Part shown: one piece after another, positions 1 through 5,380 of the stretch
Position numbering within the stretch: the first letter of the stretch is position 1
Layout of the letters: the number at the start of each line of letters is the position of its first letter
From: an uncultured Micrococcales bacterium
Lineage (GTDB): Bacteria > Actinomycetota > Actinomycetes > Actinomycetales > Microbacteriaceae
Assembly: GCA_903820955.1 (NCBI GenBank)
Contig: CAIJJH010000187.1
Span: 1 to 5,380 of the forward strand
Length of the DNA stretch: 5,380 nucleotides
Reading direction: 5' to 3'
The notes under the pieces: model-generated
The model's database searches: none
The model's input: only the letters and a program-made list of their open reading frames with translations
What the model was told of the DNA's origin: nothing
Program-made: the position numbers and the translations under genes

Positions 1-414
1 GGCTTCATCAACTTCAACGCCGGCACCCTCGGCACCGCAATGGTCGAAGGCCGAATCTCTCAGGGCGTGATCGTGGGCGAAGGCTCAGACATCGGTGGCG
101 GCGCATCGATCATGGGCACACTCTCTGGCGGCGGACGCGAACGCGTGCGAATCGGCGAACGCGCCCTGCTCGGTGCCAACTCTGGCGTCGGTATCTCGAT
201 CGGCGACGACTCGGTTGTCGAAGCCGGCCTCTACATCACCGCAGGCACCAAGGTCACGATCATCGACGACCAACCCGAACGCGCGGTAAAGGCACTCGAA
301 CTCAGCGGTCTACCGAACCTACTGTTCCGCCGCAACTCGGTAACCGGCCGCGTAGAGGTGCTCCCGCGCGCTGGAGTTGGCGTCACGCTGAACAGCTCGC
401 TGCAAAACCTCTAG
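1..414 (+). CDS. dapD: 2,3,4,5-tetrahydropyridine-2,6-dicarboxylate N-succinyltransferase, C-terminal part (5' end outside window)
   Basis: Cytosolic acyltransferase of the succinylase branch of lysine/meso-diaminopimelate synthesis. It transfers succinyl from succinyl-CoA to tetrahydrodipicolinate. The open frame runs from base 1 (GFINFNAG...) to TAG at 412-414, leaving 137 residues, roughly the last 43% of a ~317-residue actinobacterial DapD. The ATG at 40-42 is internal, because conserved family sequence continues upstream to the window edge. Seen: hexapeptide-repeat left-handed beta-helix sequence ([35 protein letters not shown]), then the typical C-terminal stretch [15 protein letters not shown]. 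The Glu of MVEGR (46-48) and the Gly of IMG (115-117) are 23 residues apart, as are Glu199 and Gly222, reported as functionally important in the M. tuberculosis enzyme. The acyl-CoA site is therefore probably intact. It converges with the permease gene, sharing a CTAG at the stops. It is GC-richer (60-72% in sampled lines) than the neighbouring transporter genes. Identity is nearly certain. Confidence 0.96.
   Translation, partial: GFINFNAGTLGTAMVEGRISQGVIVGEGSDIGGGASIMGTLSGGGRERVRIGERALLGANSGVGISIGDDSVVEAGLYITAGTKVTIIDDQPERAVKALELSGLPNLLFRRNSVTGRVEVLPRAGVGVTLNSSLQNL
411..414. other. Overlapping convergent stop codons (CTAG)
   Basis: The palindrome CTAG contains both stops: TAG at 412-414 on + ends dapD, and TAG read on - from 413 to 411 ends the permease gene. 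The two genes overlap by 4 bases, tail to tail, so there is no intergenic room. I found no GC-rich stem followed by a T run on either strand near it. Any transcription terminator must lie inside the opposing gene or be Rho-dependent. Confidence 0.95.
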
Positions 415-3275
415 TCGAGTGCCTGACGCGTTTCGTATTTCAACGAGCGCGGGGTAAATAGCCAAAAAGCAATCGCGGTAACAACCGGCACGCCAAGTAC
501 AAGTGTCGCAAGTTGGGCCCACGGGAACTGGGCCAGAGAAGAGTCCATTCCGTTTAACATCGCCGCTCCCAGCATCAAACCAGTCCCAGCCCCTAGTAAC
601 GAACCGGTAATTGTCAATGCGAAGGCTTGGCCCGAAACGAGTCGGACCCTGAAGGACCTTGGTGCTCCAATAGCCGAAAGTGTTCGTTTATCGGTTCGAG
701 CCTCAATCTGTGAAAGACCGAGCGCTATGCCGGTTGATGCCATCGAGAATAGCGAAGCCAACAATATGACGATCCAGGCAAAGTCCTCAGGGTTCTGAAC
801 ACCGGTTCCGTTTGCGTAGGAAAGATAAATGTTCCTGCCATTGAGCTGATCGGTCGCCGCCTGGGGCACGCCACCGCTGTAATTAGCCACTACCGACATC
901 GGGTACGCCTCGATACCCAGGTTAGCCGCAGTTTTTCGACTAATCATTGCGCTGTAGTGAAATGAACTGCTGGTGATTTTCTCGACCACATAAGATTTCA
1001 GTGCGACGACCTTTGTCGCGTTTTCAAGATTATGCGCCGACCAGCTGTAATCGCTTGGCTTTAGCCAGCTGACTTTGGCCTTACCCGAGTAGTCATAGAG
1101 CTTGTTGAACAACACAACGCCACCGTTTTCTAACGTGTCAAGCGCGGTCTGGTTCTTACCCTTGAGGATCGCGTTGAGCTCTCTGGAATCACCCACGACT
1201 ATCGTTCGCTTGGGGTCCTCGACCGCAACGCAGCCAGCCGGCTCCTTCATGTCGCTAGATGTCATCGAGGAAACATGAGACTGCAGCCACTCCTGGGATT
1301 TTGGTGACAAACCGGTGTAGTAGCAGGCTCTGTCGGGGTTGTAAACCACAAACGGCGTTGGCACGTCAAACTGAGGAGCAATTGTGCTGTCACTGTTTGT
1401 CGTACCGTCAGAGTTAGCAACATCAACGGTTGTGTCAATAACCGTGGCCGAGTCAAACGCGTCGGTAGACATAATCAGTTTGCGATCAGAGTCCACTCGG
1501 TCACGCTTCGGAACGCCTGCCCAGAAGTTTTCTGCCGAGACCGCCTTCAAGGTCGGGGCGCTCTGATCAAACTCGGTCGGAGAGACGGCGTACTCGAGGC
1601 CTGCCTGCCCCGGTAACCACTCGTACTTATAGTTGTCGAAACCGGACTTGGCTGGCCCGTAGAAAAACGATGCAACGAAAGATGCTACAAAAGTGACAGT
1701 TAGCACCGAAGCTATGACCGGTGAATAGCGCTTGCGGTTGTAGAGAAGATCTTTGCCCGCATAGTTGGCAGTGCTACCAAACCCAGACATGACCCTTCGA
1801 ATTGCTTTTAAGATCCAGCCTGTGCCGACGATAAACGAAATGATGGTGACCACAGCGCCACCTAGACCTAGCAGCACCCCAGTAATTTGGAATAATTGCT
1901 TGAGTTGGTAGTCGCCGACTAGCCCGCCGGATCTGAGCAAAATAAGCAACGAGGCGATTATTGCGCCAACGCCGACAAGCAACAAGATAAGCGCACCGAC
2001 ACCACTGCGAATGCGAACCTGGCCTTCTGCCCGACTACCGCGCAAAGTTGCCAAGACATCGACTTTGCTGGCGCGAATGGCAGGAACAAGACTGGTAACC
2101 GCGCCCAATATGACAGCGGCAAGAAGTGCCAGCCCCAAAGTTACTGTAGGTAGGTGGAACCCAGGGTAATTGAACCAATTTCGACCACCCGACCAGACAT
2201 CTGCCAGATTTGGGCCAAAGAAAAACACTCCCGTGACACCGATCGAGAGTCCGGCCAGACCTCCGATGAGCCCGAGCCAGACACCTGAGGCAAGAGTTAC
2301 CTTGCGAAGTAGTTTGGTGTTTGCACCGAGCGAAGATAGCACCGCGAGTGTTCGTGTTTGACGGCGCGCACCAAAGGCAAAAGCCGAACCAGCGAGGACT
2401 ATGACAGGTAGAAGAACGAGCGGTGCGAGAAAGAGCACCCCGATCAGGGTTCCAATTGACGCAGCCATGGGGCCTTGATTCACCTCGCTTTGGGGAGGTG
2501 GGTTCAATAGAACCGAGCGAGCCACCACGGCTATGCCCAGTTTGTTCAGTTTCTGAACTTGAGCCCAATTGGGTGCAGTTCCTGCAACCTGAAAGTAATA
2601 CGAATCTGTCGGCGCCGGCTTGAAGCCAACTAGCGCTCCGCTCTTGAAGTAAACGACGTCTTCGCTAATTCTTCGCGATGCTTCGCGAAGTACCCCGACC
2701 ACCTTGAATGATTGCCCGCCAACCGTTGCAACTTTTTCGCCGAGCTTTATACCGAAGCGATCAAGAGCATCTGGTGACACGAGAACCTCGCCGGAGTTGA
2801 TTGGCACATGCCCCTCGACCCTTTCTGACGGACCCTGAGACAGAAAAGCTGGGTTCCAGGAATCCCCCTCGACTATCGAGATACTCCCAATCCCTGTGGC
2901 CGTCTTGAAATCGACGATTCCCTGGTTGATTTCAATGAGTGCGACACCGGGCAGCGCTCTGTTGATGTCAACAAAGGTTTTGCCGACATTTTCGGGGATA
3001 TAGTCGCCAAACGATAGGTAGCTATCGGTAGGCAATTGGTAAAGCTTCTCATTGGGGAGATCCTGAATTTGGTAACGCGCCTGGGCTAGTCCGAGTTGAT
3101 ACTTTACGAGTTCGGGTCCTGTTGCTCGCTTGCTCTCGACGAAGGTGAGAGCGAAGCCGGCCAATGCCATAGGCAAAGCGATTATCGCCACGATCAAGAA
3201 GCTCTGGAGGCGGTTGCGCTTTACCGAACGGCGGGCGATTCGAAGAGCGATGGCATTTTGTGTAATTCTGCCCAC
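411..3275 (-). CDS. Large two-module FtsX/MacB-type ABC transporter permease
   Basis: Membrane subunit of a type VII (MacB/LolCDE/FtsX-like) ABC system, 954 residues. Predicted by eye are ten membrane segments at about 25-45, 272-300, 326-350, 376-400, 427-447, 461-485, 518-540, 831-853, 880-905 and 918-940. Segments 1-4 and 7-10 each form an FtsX module (one helix, external domain, three helices), with 5-6 as a linker pair. The chain may thus supply both halves of the pore. External domain 1 (~46-271) has MacB periplasmic-core features ([21 protein letters not shown], then VVGVLRE). External domain 2 (~541-830) I do not recognise; it holds the only two cysteines, C651 and C682. Both modules show the family's cytoplasmic coupling sequence: [15 protein letters not shown] (304-318) and [15 protein letters not shown] (858-872). 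[17 protein letters not shown] (397-413) is the usual end of module 1. The start is GTG, 2 bases after the ATPase stop and without a clear Shine-Dalgarno, so translation is probably coupled. Export or sensing of a lipid or peptide is inferred from the family only; the substrate is unknown. Confidence 0.93.
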   Translation of the reverse strand: MGRITQNAIALRIARRSVKRNRLQSFLIVAIIALPMALAGFALTFVESKRATGPELVKYQLGLAQARYQIQDLPNEKLYQLPTDSYLSFGDYIPENVGKTFVDINRALPGVALIEINQGIVDFKTATGIGSISIVEGDSWNPAFLSQGPSERVEGHVPINSGEVLVSPDALDRFGIKLGEKVATVGGQSFKVVGVLREASRRISEDVVYFKSGALVGFKPAPTDSYYFQVAGTAPNWAQVQKLNKLGIAVVARSVLLNPPPQSEVNQGPMAASIGTLIGVLFLAPLVLLPVIVLAGSAFAFGARRQTRTLAVLSSLGANTKLLRKVTLASGVWLGLIGGLAGLSIGVTGVFFFGPNLADVWSGGRNWFNYPGFHLPTVTLGLALLAAVILGAVTSLVPAIRASKVDVLATLRGSRAEGQVRIRSGVGALILLLVGVGAIIASLLILLRSGGLVGDYQLKQLFQITGVLLGLGGAVVTIISFIVGTGWILKAIRRVMSGFGSTANYAGKDLLYNRKRYSPVIASVLTVTFVASFVASFFYGPAKSGFDNYKYEWLPGQAGLEYAVSPTEFDQSAPTLKAVSAENFWAGVPKRDRVDSDRKLIMSTDAFDSATVIDTTVDVANSDGTTNSDSTIAPQFDVPTPFVVYNPDRACYYTGLSPKSQEWLQSHVSSMTSSDMKEPAGCVAVEDPKRTIVVGDSRELNAILKGKNQTALDTLENGGVVLFNKLYDYSGKAKVSWLKPSDYSWSAHNLENATKVVALKSYVVEKITSSSFHYSAMISRKTAANLGIEAYPMSVVANYSGGVPQAATDQLNGRNIYLSYANGTGVQNPEDFAWIVILLASLFSMASTGIALGLSQIEARTDKRTLSAIGAPRSFRVRLVSGQAFALTITGSLLGAGTGLMLGAAMLNGMDSSLAQFPWAQLATLVLGVPVVTAIAFWLFTPRSLKYETRQALD

Positions 3276-3277
3276 GG

Positions 3278-3991
3278 TTATGCGCCGAACTGCTCTGGGG
3301 TGATGTTGTTGCTGATTTCTTCGACGATCTGTCCGTCACGGATTACCAAGATTCGGTCGGCCCAGGCGGCTAGCTTTGCATCGTGGGTGACCAGGACGCC
3401 TGCAATTCCGGCATCGATTCGCTTTCGAAGTGCTCTAATAACCGCTTCAGAAGTCTTTGAGTCGAGTGCGCCGGTCGGCTCGTCGGCAAGTAAAACCTGA
3501 CGAGGGCCAACAAACGATCGAGCGATGGCCACTCGCTGTCTCTGACCACCGGAGATTTCGTCTGGGAATCGATTGGCTAACTCGCCGATCTCCATGCTTA
3601 CAAGTGCGTCCAATGCAGCCTTGCGAGCCTTCCGAACTTTCATTCCGTCTAACTCGAGTGGAAGGGCGACGTTTTCGATCACTGTGAGCGAGGGAATCAG
3701 ATTGAAGTCTTGAAAGACGTAACCGATCGTTTGGCGTCGAAGCGTTGCGAGTTGAGTCGGTTTGAGTGTTGGCAGGCTGCTATCGAGAACTCGAACATCT
3801 CCCGTGGTGGGCACCTCAAGACCTCCGGCAATGGTTAGCAAGGTCGACTTACCCGAGCCAGAAGCACCCATGATGGCAACGAGTTCGCCGGCCTTTACCT
3901 GCAGGCTAGCGCCGCGAAGGGCGTGAACCTCGTTTTCACCGGTTCCGTAAGTCTTTTGAACATCGATTAGTTCCAGTAGCACCTTGCTCAT
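3278..3991 (-). CDS. ABC transporter ATP-binding protein, LolD/MacB class
   Basis: Cytoplasmic ATPase that should dimerise and drive the adjacent permease. Its 237 residues form a single complete nucleotide-binding domain of normal length for the class. Seen in order: A-loop aromatic near Y15; Walker A GASGSGKST (42-50); Q-loop YVFQ with Q94, followed by FNLIPSLTVIENVALPL, typical of the MacB/LolD group; signature ISGGQRQR (146-153), with Ile in place of the usual Leu; Walker B VLLADE (166-171) with catalytic E171; D-loop ALD (175-177); H-loop H203. All catalytic elements are intact, so it should hydrolyse ATP. The ATG start at 3991 is supported by an AAGGGG Shine-Dalgarno 4 bases upstream and by the usual N-terminus (LLELIDVQKTYG). 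TAA at 3280-3278 is 2 bases before the permease GTG, and the regulator stop is 8 bases upstream: one operon. LolD-like proteins in actinobacteria serve many FtsX permeases, so no symbol is given. Confidence 0.96.
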   Translation of the reverse strand: MSKVLLELIDVQKTYGTGENEVHALRGASLQVKAGELVAIMGASGSGKSTLLTIAGGLEVPTTGDVRVLDSSLPTLKPTQLATLRRQTIGYVFQDFNLIPSLTVIENVALPLELDGMKVRKARKAALDALVSMEIGELANRFPDEISGGQRQRVAIARSFVGPRQVLLADEPTGALDSKTSEAVIRALRKRIDAGIAGVLVTHDAKLAAWADRILVIRDGQIVEEISNNITPEQFGA

Positions 3992-3995
3992 GATT

Positions 3996-4001
3996 CCCCT
4001 T
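3996..4001 (-). promoter_or_regulatory. Ribosome binding site of the ATPase gene
   Basis: Read on -, AAGGGG lies 4 bases before the ATG at 3991. Its first two A's are also the last two bases of the regulator's TAA stop (4002-4000). Ribosomes ending the regulator therefore stop on this site, which suggests translational coupling of the two genes. This is the only clear Shine-Dalgarno among the three gene starts of the block. Confidence 0.75.
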
Positions 4002-4590
4002 AGTTGGTTTTGGTTGGTCGGCCGCGCTTTGCGGGTTGTGAAAGTGTCTGGTTTGGGTTAAGGCCTCTCGCAGCACTTCGAGCGAGAGTGCCCTCGATGT
4101 GCTCAAGCCAACGAAGTTCGGCTTCGCAATTGAAGATGTTGAGGTCAGCAACCAAAAGCCATGGCAGTTCGGCCGGGTCGTTCTGGTCGACATCGCGTTT
4201 GGTTGCGGTTAGCACCTGAAGCGTGCGCATGGTTTGAACTCTCTGGGCGTGAACCAGTTTCTCGACATCACAACCAGGAATCGTCACAGCCAACGCAAGC
4301 TTCATCGCGAGCTCGTTGCGTGCCTCGGGGCTGGCCTCAATCGCCGATGTCAACCACAACTGCGCCTCAACCGAACCGGTAGCCGTGGCTCGGTAGCGGG
4401 TTTGCCCCTGTTCGTTGGAACCAGCCGACTCAACTAAGCCGTCGCGCTCCAAGCGCTCGAGGGTCGAATAAATCTGACCGATATTGATTTGCCAACTGCC
4501 ACCTGTTCGAGATTCGATCTCTTGGCGAAGTTGGTAACCGTGACACTCACCCATGGTGAGCACCGCGAGGATGCTTGCTCTAACACTCAT
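4000..4590 (-). CDS. PadR-family transcriptional regulator
   Basis: DNA-binding regulator of 196 residues, probably a dimeric repressor of its own operon. Residues ~1-75 form the PadR winged helix: ILAVLTMGECHGYQLRQEIE (7-26) matches the family's opening helices with the HGY motif. INIGQIYSTLERLERDGLVE (35-54) matches the recognition helix (G-x-[IL]-Y-x-x-L-x-R-L-E-x-x-G-L). The wing follows (QTRYRATATG, 63-72). Residues ~85-175 are a helical C-terminal domain of the kind that dimerises and can bind effectors in PadR subfamily 1. The last ten residues, AKRGRPTKTN, contain an AT-hook-like RGRP core, an unusual tail for the family. The ATG at 4590 fits the family N-terminus and has no Shine-Dalgarno, but a -10 element lies just upstream, pointing to a leaderless mRNA. 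The ATPase gene follows after 8 bases. Ligand and regulon are unknown; control of the adjacent transporter is inferred from operon structure and the upstream palindrome. Confidence 0.94.
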   Translation of the reverse strand: MSVRASILAVLTMGECHGYQLRQEIESRTGGSWQINIGQIYSTLERLERDGLVESAGSNEQGQTRYRATATGSVEAQLWLTSAIEASPEARNELAMKLALAVTIPGCDVEKLVHAQRVQTMRTLQVLTATKRDVDQNDPAELPWLLVADLNIFNCEAELRWLEHIEGTLARSAARGLNPNQTLSQPAKRGRPTKTN

Positions 4591-4603
4591 GAGAAAATAT
4601 ATA

Positions 4604-4616
4604 CATACTTAGTATG
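4604..4616. promoter_or_regulatory. Putative PadR operator, 13-base palindrome
   Basis: CATACT-T-AGTATG on + is a perfect inverted repeat with 6-base arms and a single central base. It lies in the spacer of the putative promoter and touches the -10 element, so a bound dimer would block RNA polymerase. PadR proteins commonly autoregulate through dyads in their own promoters. The one-base centre makes a stable RNA hairpin unlikely, favouring a protein-binding role. Which protein binds it is inferred from position. Confidence 0.65.
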
Positions 4617-4626
4617 CAATATGCAA
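4613..4626 (+). repeat. Two tandem copies of TATGCAA
   Basis: TATGCAA occurs at 4613-4619 and again at 4620-4626, head to tail with no gap. The first copy includes the last four bases (TATG) of the 13-base palindrome, and the second copy covers the putative -35. The 7-base period is not a full helical turn. The repeat could be a second protein contact or simply the product of a short duplication. Confidence 0.6.
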
Positions 4627-4627
4627 G

Positions 4628-5380
4628 TTACCCGGTAATCGAGTCCCAGCCCGTGTCGGAAAGCGGCTCTGCGTCAAGATAAACACCCGAACCCTCGGCG
4701 ACAACACCGATCGGTTTGAACGCTCGAGGGATCTCGACACCTGCCGCAAAGGTCGCGAGCAGCGAGTGGTCTTCTCCCCCACCGATAACCCAATCGCGAG
4801 CGCTAACCCCCAAACGCATTGCAACGTCGTCGAGCATTGCTTCAAAACCCTGAAGATCACTCGAGTTGATGACGAGCTTCACGCCACTGGCTTTCGCGAT
4901 TCGAGCGGCATCCTTGGCGAGCCCGTCTGAGAGGTCGAGCATCGATGTCGCGTTCAGGCCAACACCAGCCGGAATAGGCGGTTCTGGGCGCTTCTGAACG
5001 TCTACCAGGGCATCGTAGGCACTGATTGCGTCGTTGTCGCCCGAGAACAGCAGAGCTAGGCCAGCAGCGGCTCGGCCAAGGGTTCCAGCAACCGCGAGAA
5101 CGTCACCGGCCTTAGCACCCGAGCGAAGAATCGGCTCGCGGCCCTCGAGGTCGCCGTGGGCGGTCACCGAGATGAAAACCTTGTCGCTGGCAGCGAGGTC
5201 TCCCCCAACCACTCCGCAACCAGGAGCCAGCTGTTCGCAAGCAGCCTTCAAGCCATCGGCAAAGTCTTCGAGAAAAGTGATTGGTGTCGTGCCGGGAACG
5301 GCGATAGCGACAACTAGGGACGTCGGACGCGCTCCCATAGCGGCGACGTCAGAAATATTGGTGGCAACGGCCTTCCAACC
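4628..5380 (-). CDS. thiL: Thiamine-monophosphate kinase (5' end outside window)
   Basis: Cytosolic enzyme of the last step of thiamine diphosphate synthesis: thiamine monophosphate + ATP to thiamine diphosphate + ADP. 250 residues are present out of about 310-330, and the N-terminus lies beyond the right edge. The frame stays open from 5380 to TAA at 4630-4628. The Met encoded at 5338 is internal: the preceding residues GWKAVATNISDVAA run straight into MGARP, a conserved ThiL block. Seen, numbering from the window edge: NISDVAAMGARP (8-19); GGD (59-61); ILRSGAKAGDVLAVAGTLGRAAAGL (84-108 region); LDLSDGLAKDA (148-158); GGGEDHSLL (200-208). Asp residues in these motifs bind Mg and nucleotide in the PurM/ThiL fold. 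The His in GGEDH, where many bacteria have Tyr, agrees with my recollection of actinobacterial ThiL. It is a core gene upstream of, and on the same strand as, the regulator; nothing links it functionally to the transporter. Confidence 0.95.
   Translation of the reverse strand, partial: GWKAVATNISDVAAMGARPTSLVVAIAVPGTTPITFLEDFADGLKAACEQLAPGCGVVGGDLAASDKVFISVTAHGDLEGREPILRSGAKAGDVLAVAGTLGRAAAGLALLFSGDNDAISAYDALVDVQKRPEPPIPAGVGLNATSMLDLSDGLAKDAARIAKASGVKLVINSSDLQGFEAMLDDVAMRLGVSARDWVIGGGEDHSLLATFAAGVEIPRAFKPIGVVAEGSGVYLDAEPLSDTGWDSITG

Larger units (their letters stand above)
4596..4626 (-). promoter_or_regulatory. Putative promoter of the padR-ABC-permease operon
   Basis: Read on -, TTGCAT (4626-4621) is a 4/6 match to the -35 consensus TTGACA. 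After exactly 17 bases comes TATATA (4603-4598). A frame two bases later, TATATT (4601-4596), matches TATAAT at 5/6, with 19-base spacing. The end of the -10 is 5-7 bases from the ATG at 4590, so RNA would start at or beside the ATG. The 37-base gap is about 27% GC, far below the flanking genes. No sequencing evidence is available; read-through from thiL is also possible since no terminator is visible. Confidence 0.65.

Noticed and set aside
40..414. Taking ATG at 40 as a start, giving a short 124-residue protein.
   Set aside because: The upstream codons to base 1 encode conserved DapD sequence ([13 protein letters not shown]), so this is the end of a longer gene.
429..460. Imperfect hairpin (TCGT...ACGA with a CGC/GCG extension) near the permease 3' end as a dapD terminator.
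   Set aside because: The stem needs a three-base bulge and no T tract follows on +; it is coding sequence of the permease.
2035..2568. 177-codon open frame on - within the permease gene.
   Set aside because: Another frame of a clearly real gene; Cys/Arg/Ser-rich low-complexity translation with no domain or start signal.
2671..2690. CTTCGCGATG followed by the 10-base palindrome CTTCGCGAAG, forming a direct/inverted repeat.
   Set aside because: It lies inside the permease coding frame (around REASRRIS) and is explained by repeated Arg/Ser/Ala codons; there is no sign of a regulatory role.
3096..3500. 134-codon open frame on + opposite the permease/ATPase junction.
   Set aside because: Antisense to two well-supported genes, with no recognisable motif and no ribosome site seen.
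4594..4616. The palindrome followed by TATATATTTT read on -, as a possible thiL terminator.
   Set aside because: The stem would be five AT-rich pairs around a three-base loop, the T run is not directly adjacent, and the position fits a promoter/operator better.
4628..5338. Taking ATG at 5338 as the true thiL start.
   Set aside because: Conserved ThiL sequence (NISDVAAMGA) spans this Met and the frame is open to the window edge, so the gene is cut by the edge rather than starting here.

Overview
The window looks like chromosomal DNA from a moderate-GC actinobacterium. DapD is of the actinobacterial type: its Glu and Gly have the same 23-residue spacing as the catalytic pair reported for the Mycobacterium tuberculosis enzyme. 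ThiL carries the GGEDH form of its motif that I associate with actinobacteria. The regulator gene has a probable leaderless start, a common habit of that phylum. A small-genome Microbacteriaceae (freshwater 'Luna'-type) would fit, but that is a guess from general look, not from a marker gene.

Layout from left to right. Bases 1-414 (+) hold the C-terminal part of dapD, the lysine/diaminopimelate succinyltransferase, cut by the left edge. It converges on a three-gene minus-strand block, and the two stop codons share a CTAG at 411-414. Read in its own direction, the block is: a PadR-family regulator (4590 to 4000), an ABC ATPase of the LolD/MacB class (3991 to 3278) and a 954-residue two-module FtsX/MacB-type permease (3275 to 411). 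The gaps are 8 and 2 bases, so this is almost certainly one operon. Upstream on the same strand lies thiL (thiamine-monophosphate kinase), cut by the right edge. Only 37 bases separate thiL from the regulator. There is no gene-free stretch longer than 37 bases, and I see no RNA gene, IS element, CRISPR array or convincing terminator.

The 37-base AT-rich gap is the most informative non-coding part. It holds a plausible -35/-10 pair at 17-base spacing. A perfect 13-base odd palindrome (CATACTTAGTATG on +) sits inside the spacer and abuts the -10, and two head-to-tail copies of TATGCAA overlap it. The -10 is so near the regulator ATG that transcription should begin at or beside that ATG. The simplest model is a PadR repressor that shuts its own promoter and, with it, the ATPase and permease; an effector, perhaps the transported compound or a cell-envelope signal, would release it.

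The transporter's substrate cannot be read from the sequence. The class (type VII ABC, mechanotransmission) usually moves or senses lipids, lipoproteins or antimicrobial peptides at the outer face of the membrane. The layout PadR + ATPase + large FtsX permease is a known theme in Gram-positive bacteria. I do not see a wholly new system here; the parts worth a second look are the compact operator/promoter, the AT-hook-like tail of the regulator and the large unrecognised second external domain of the permease.
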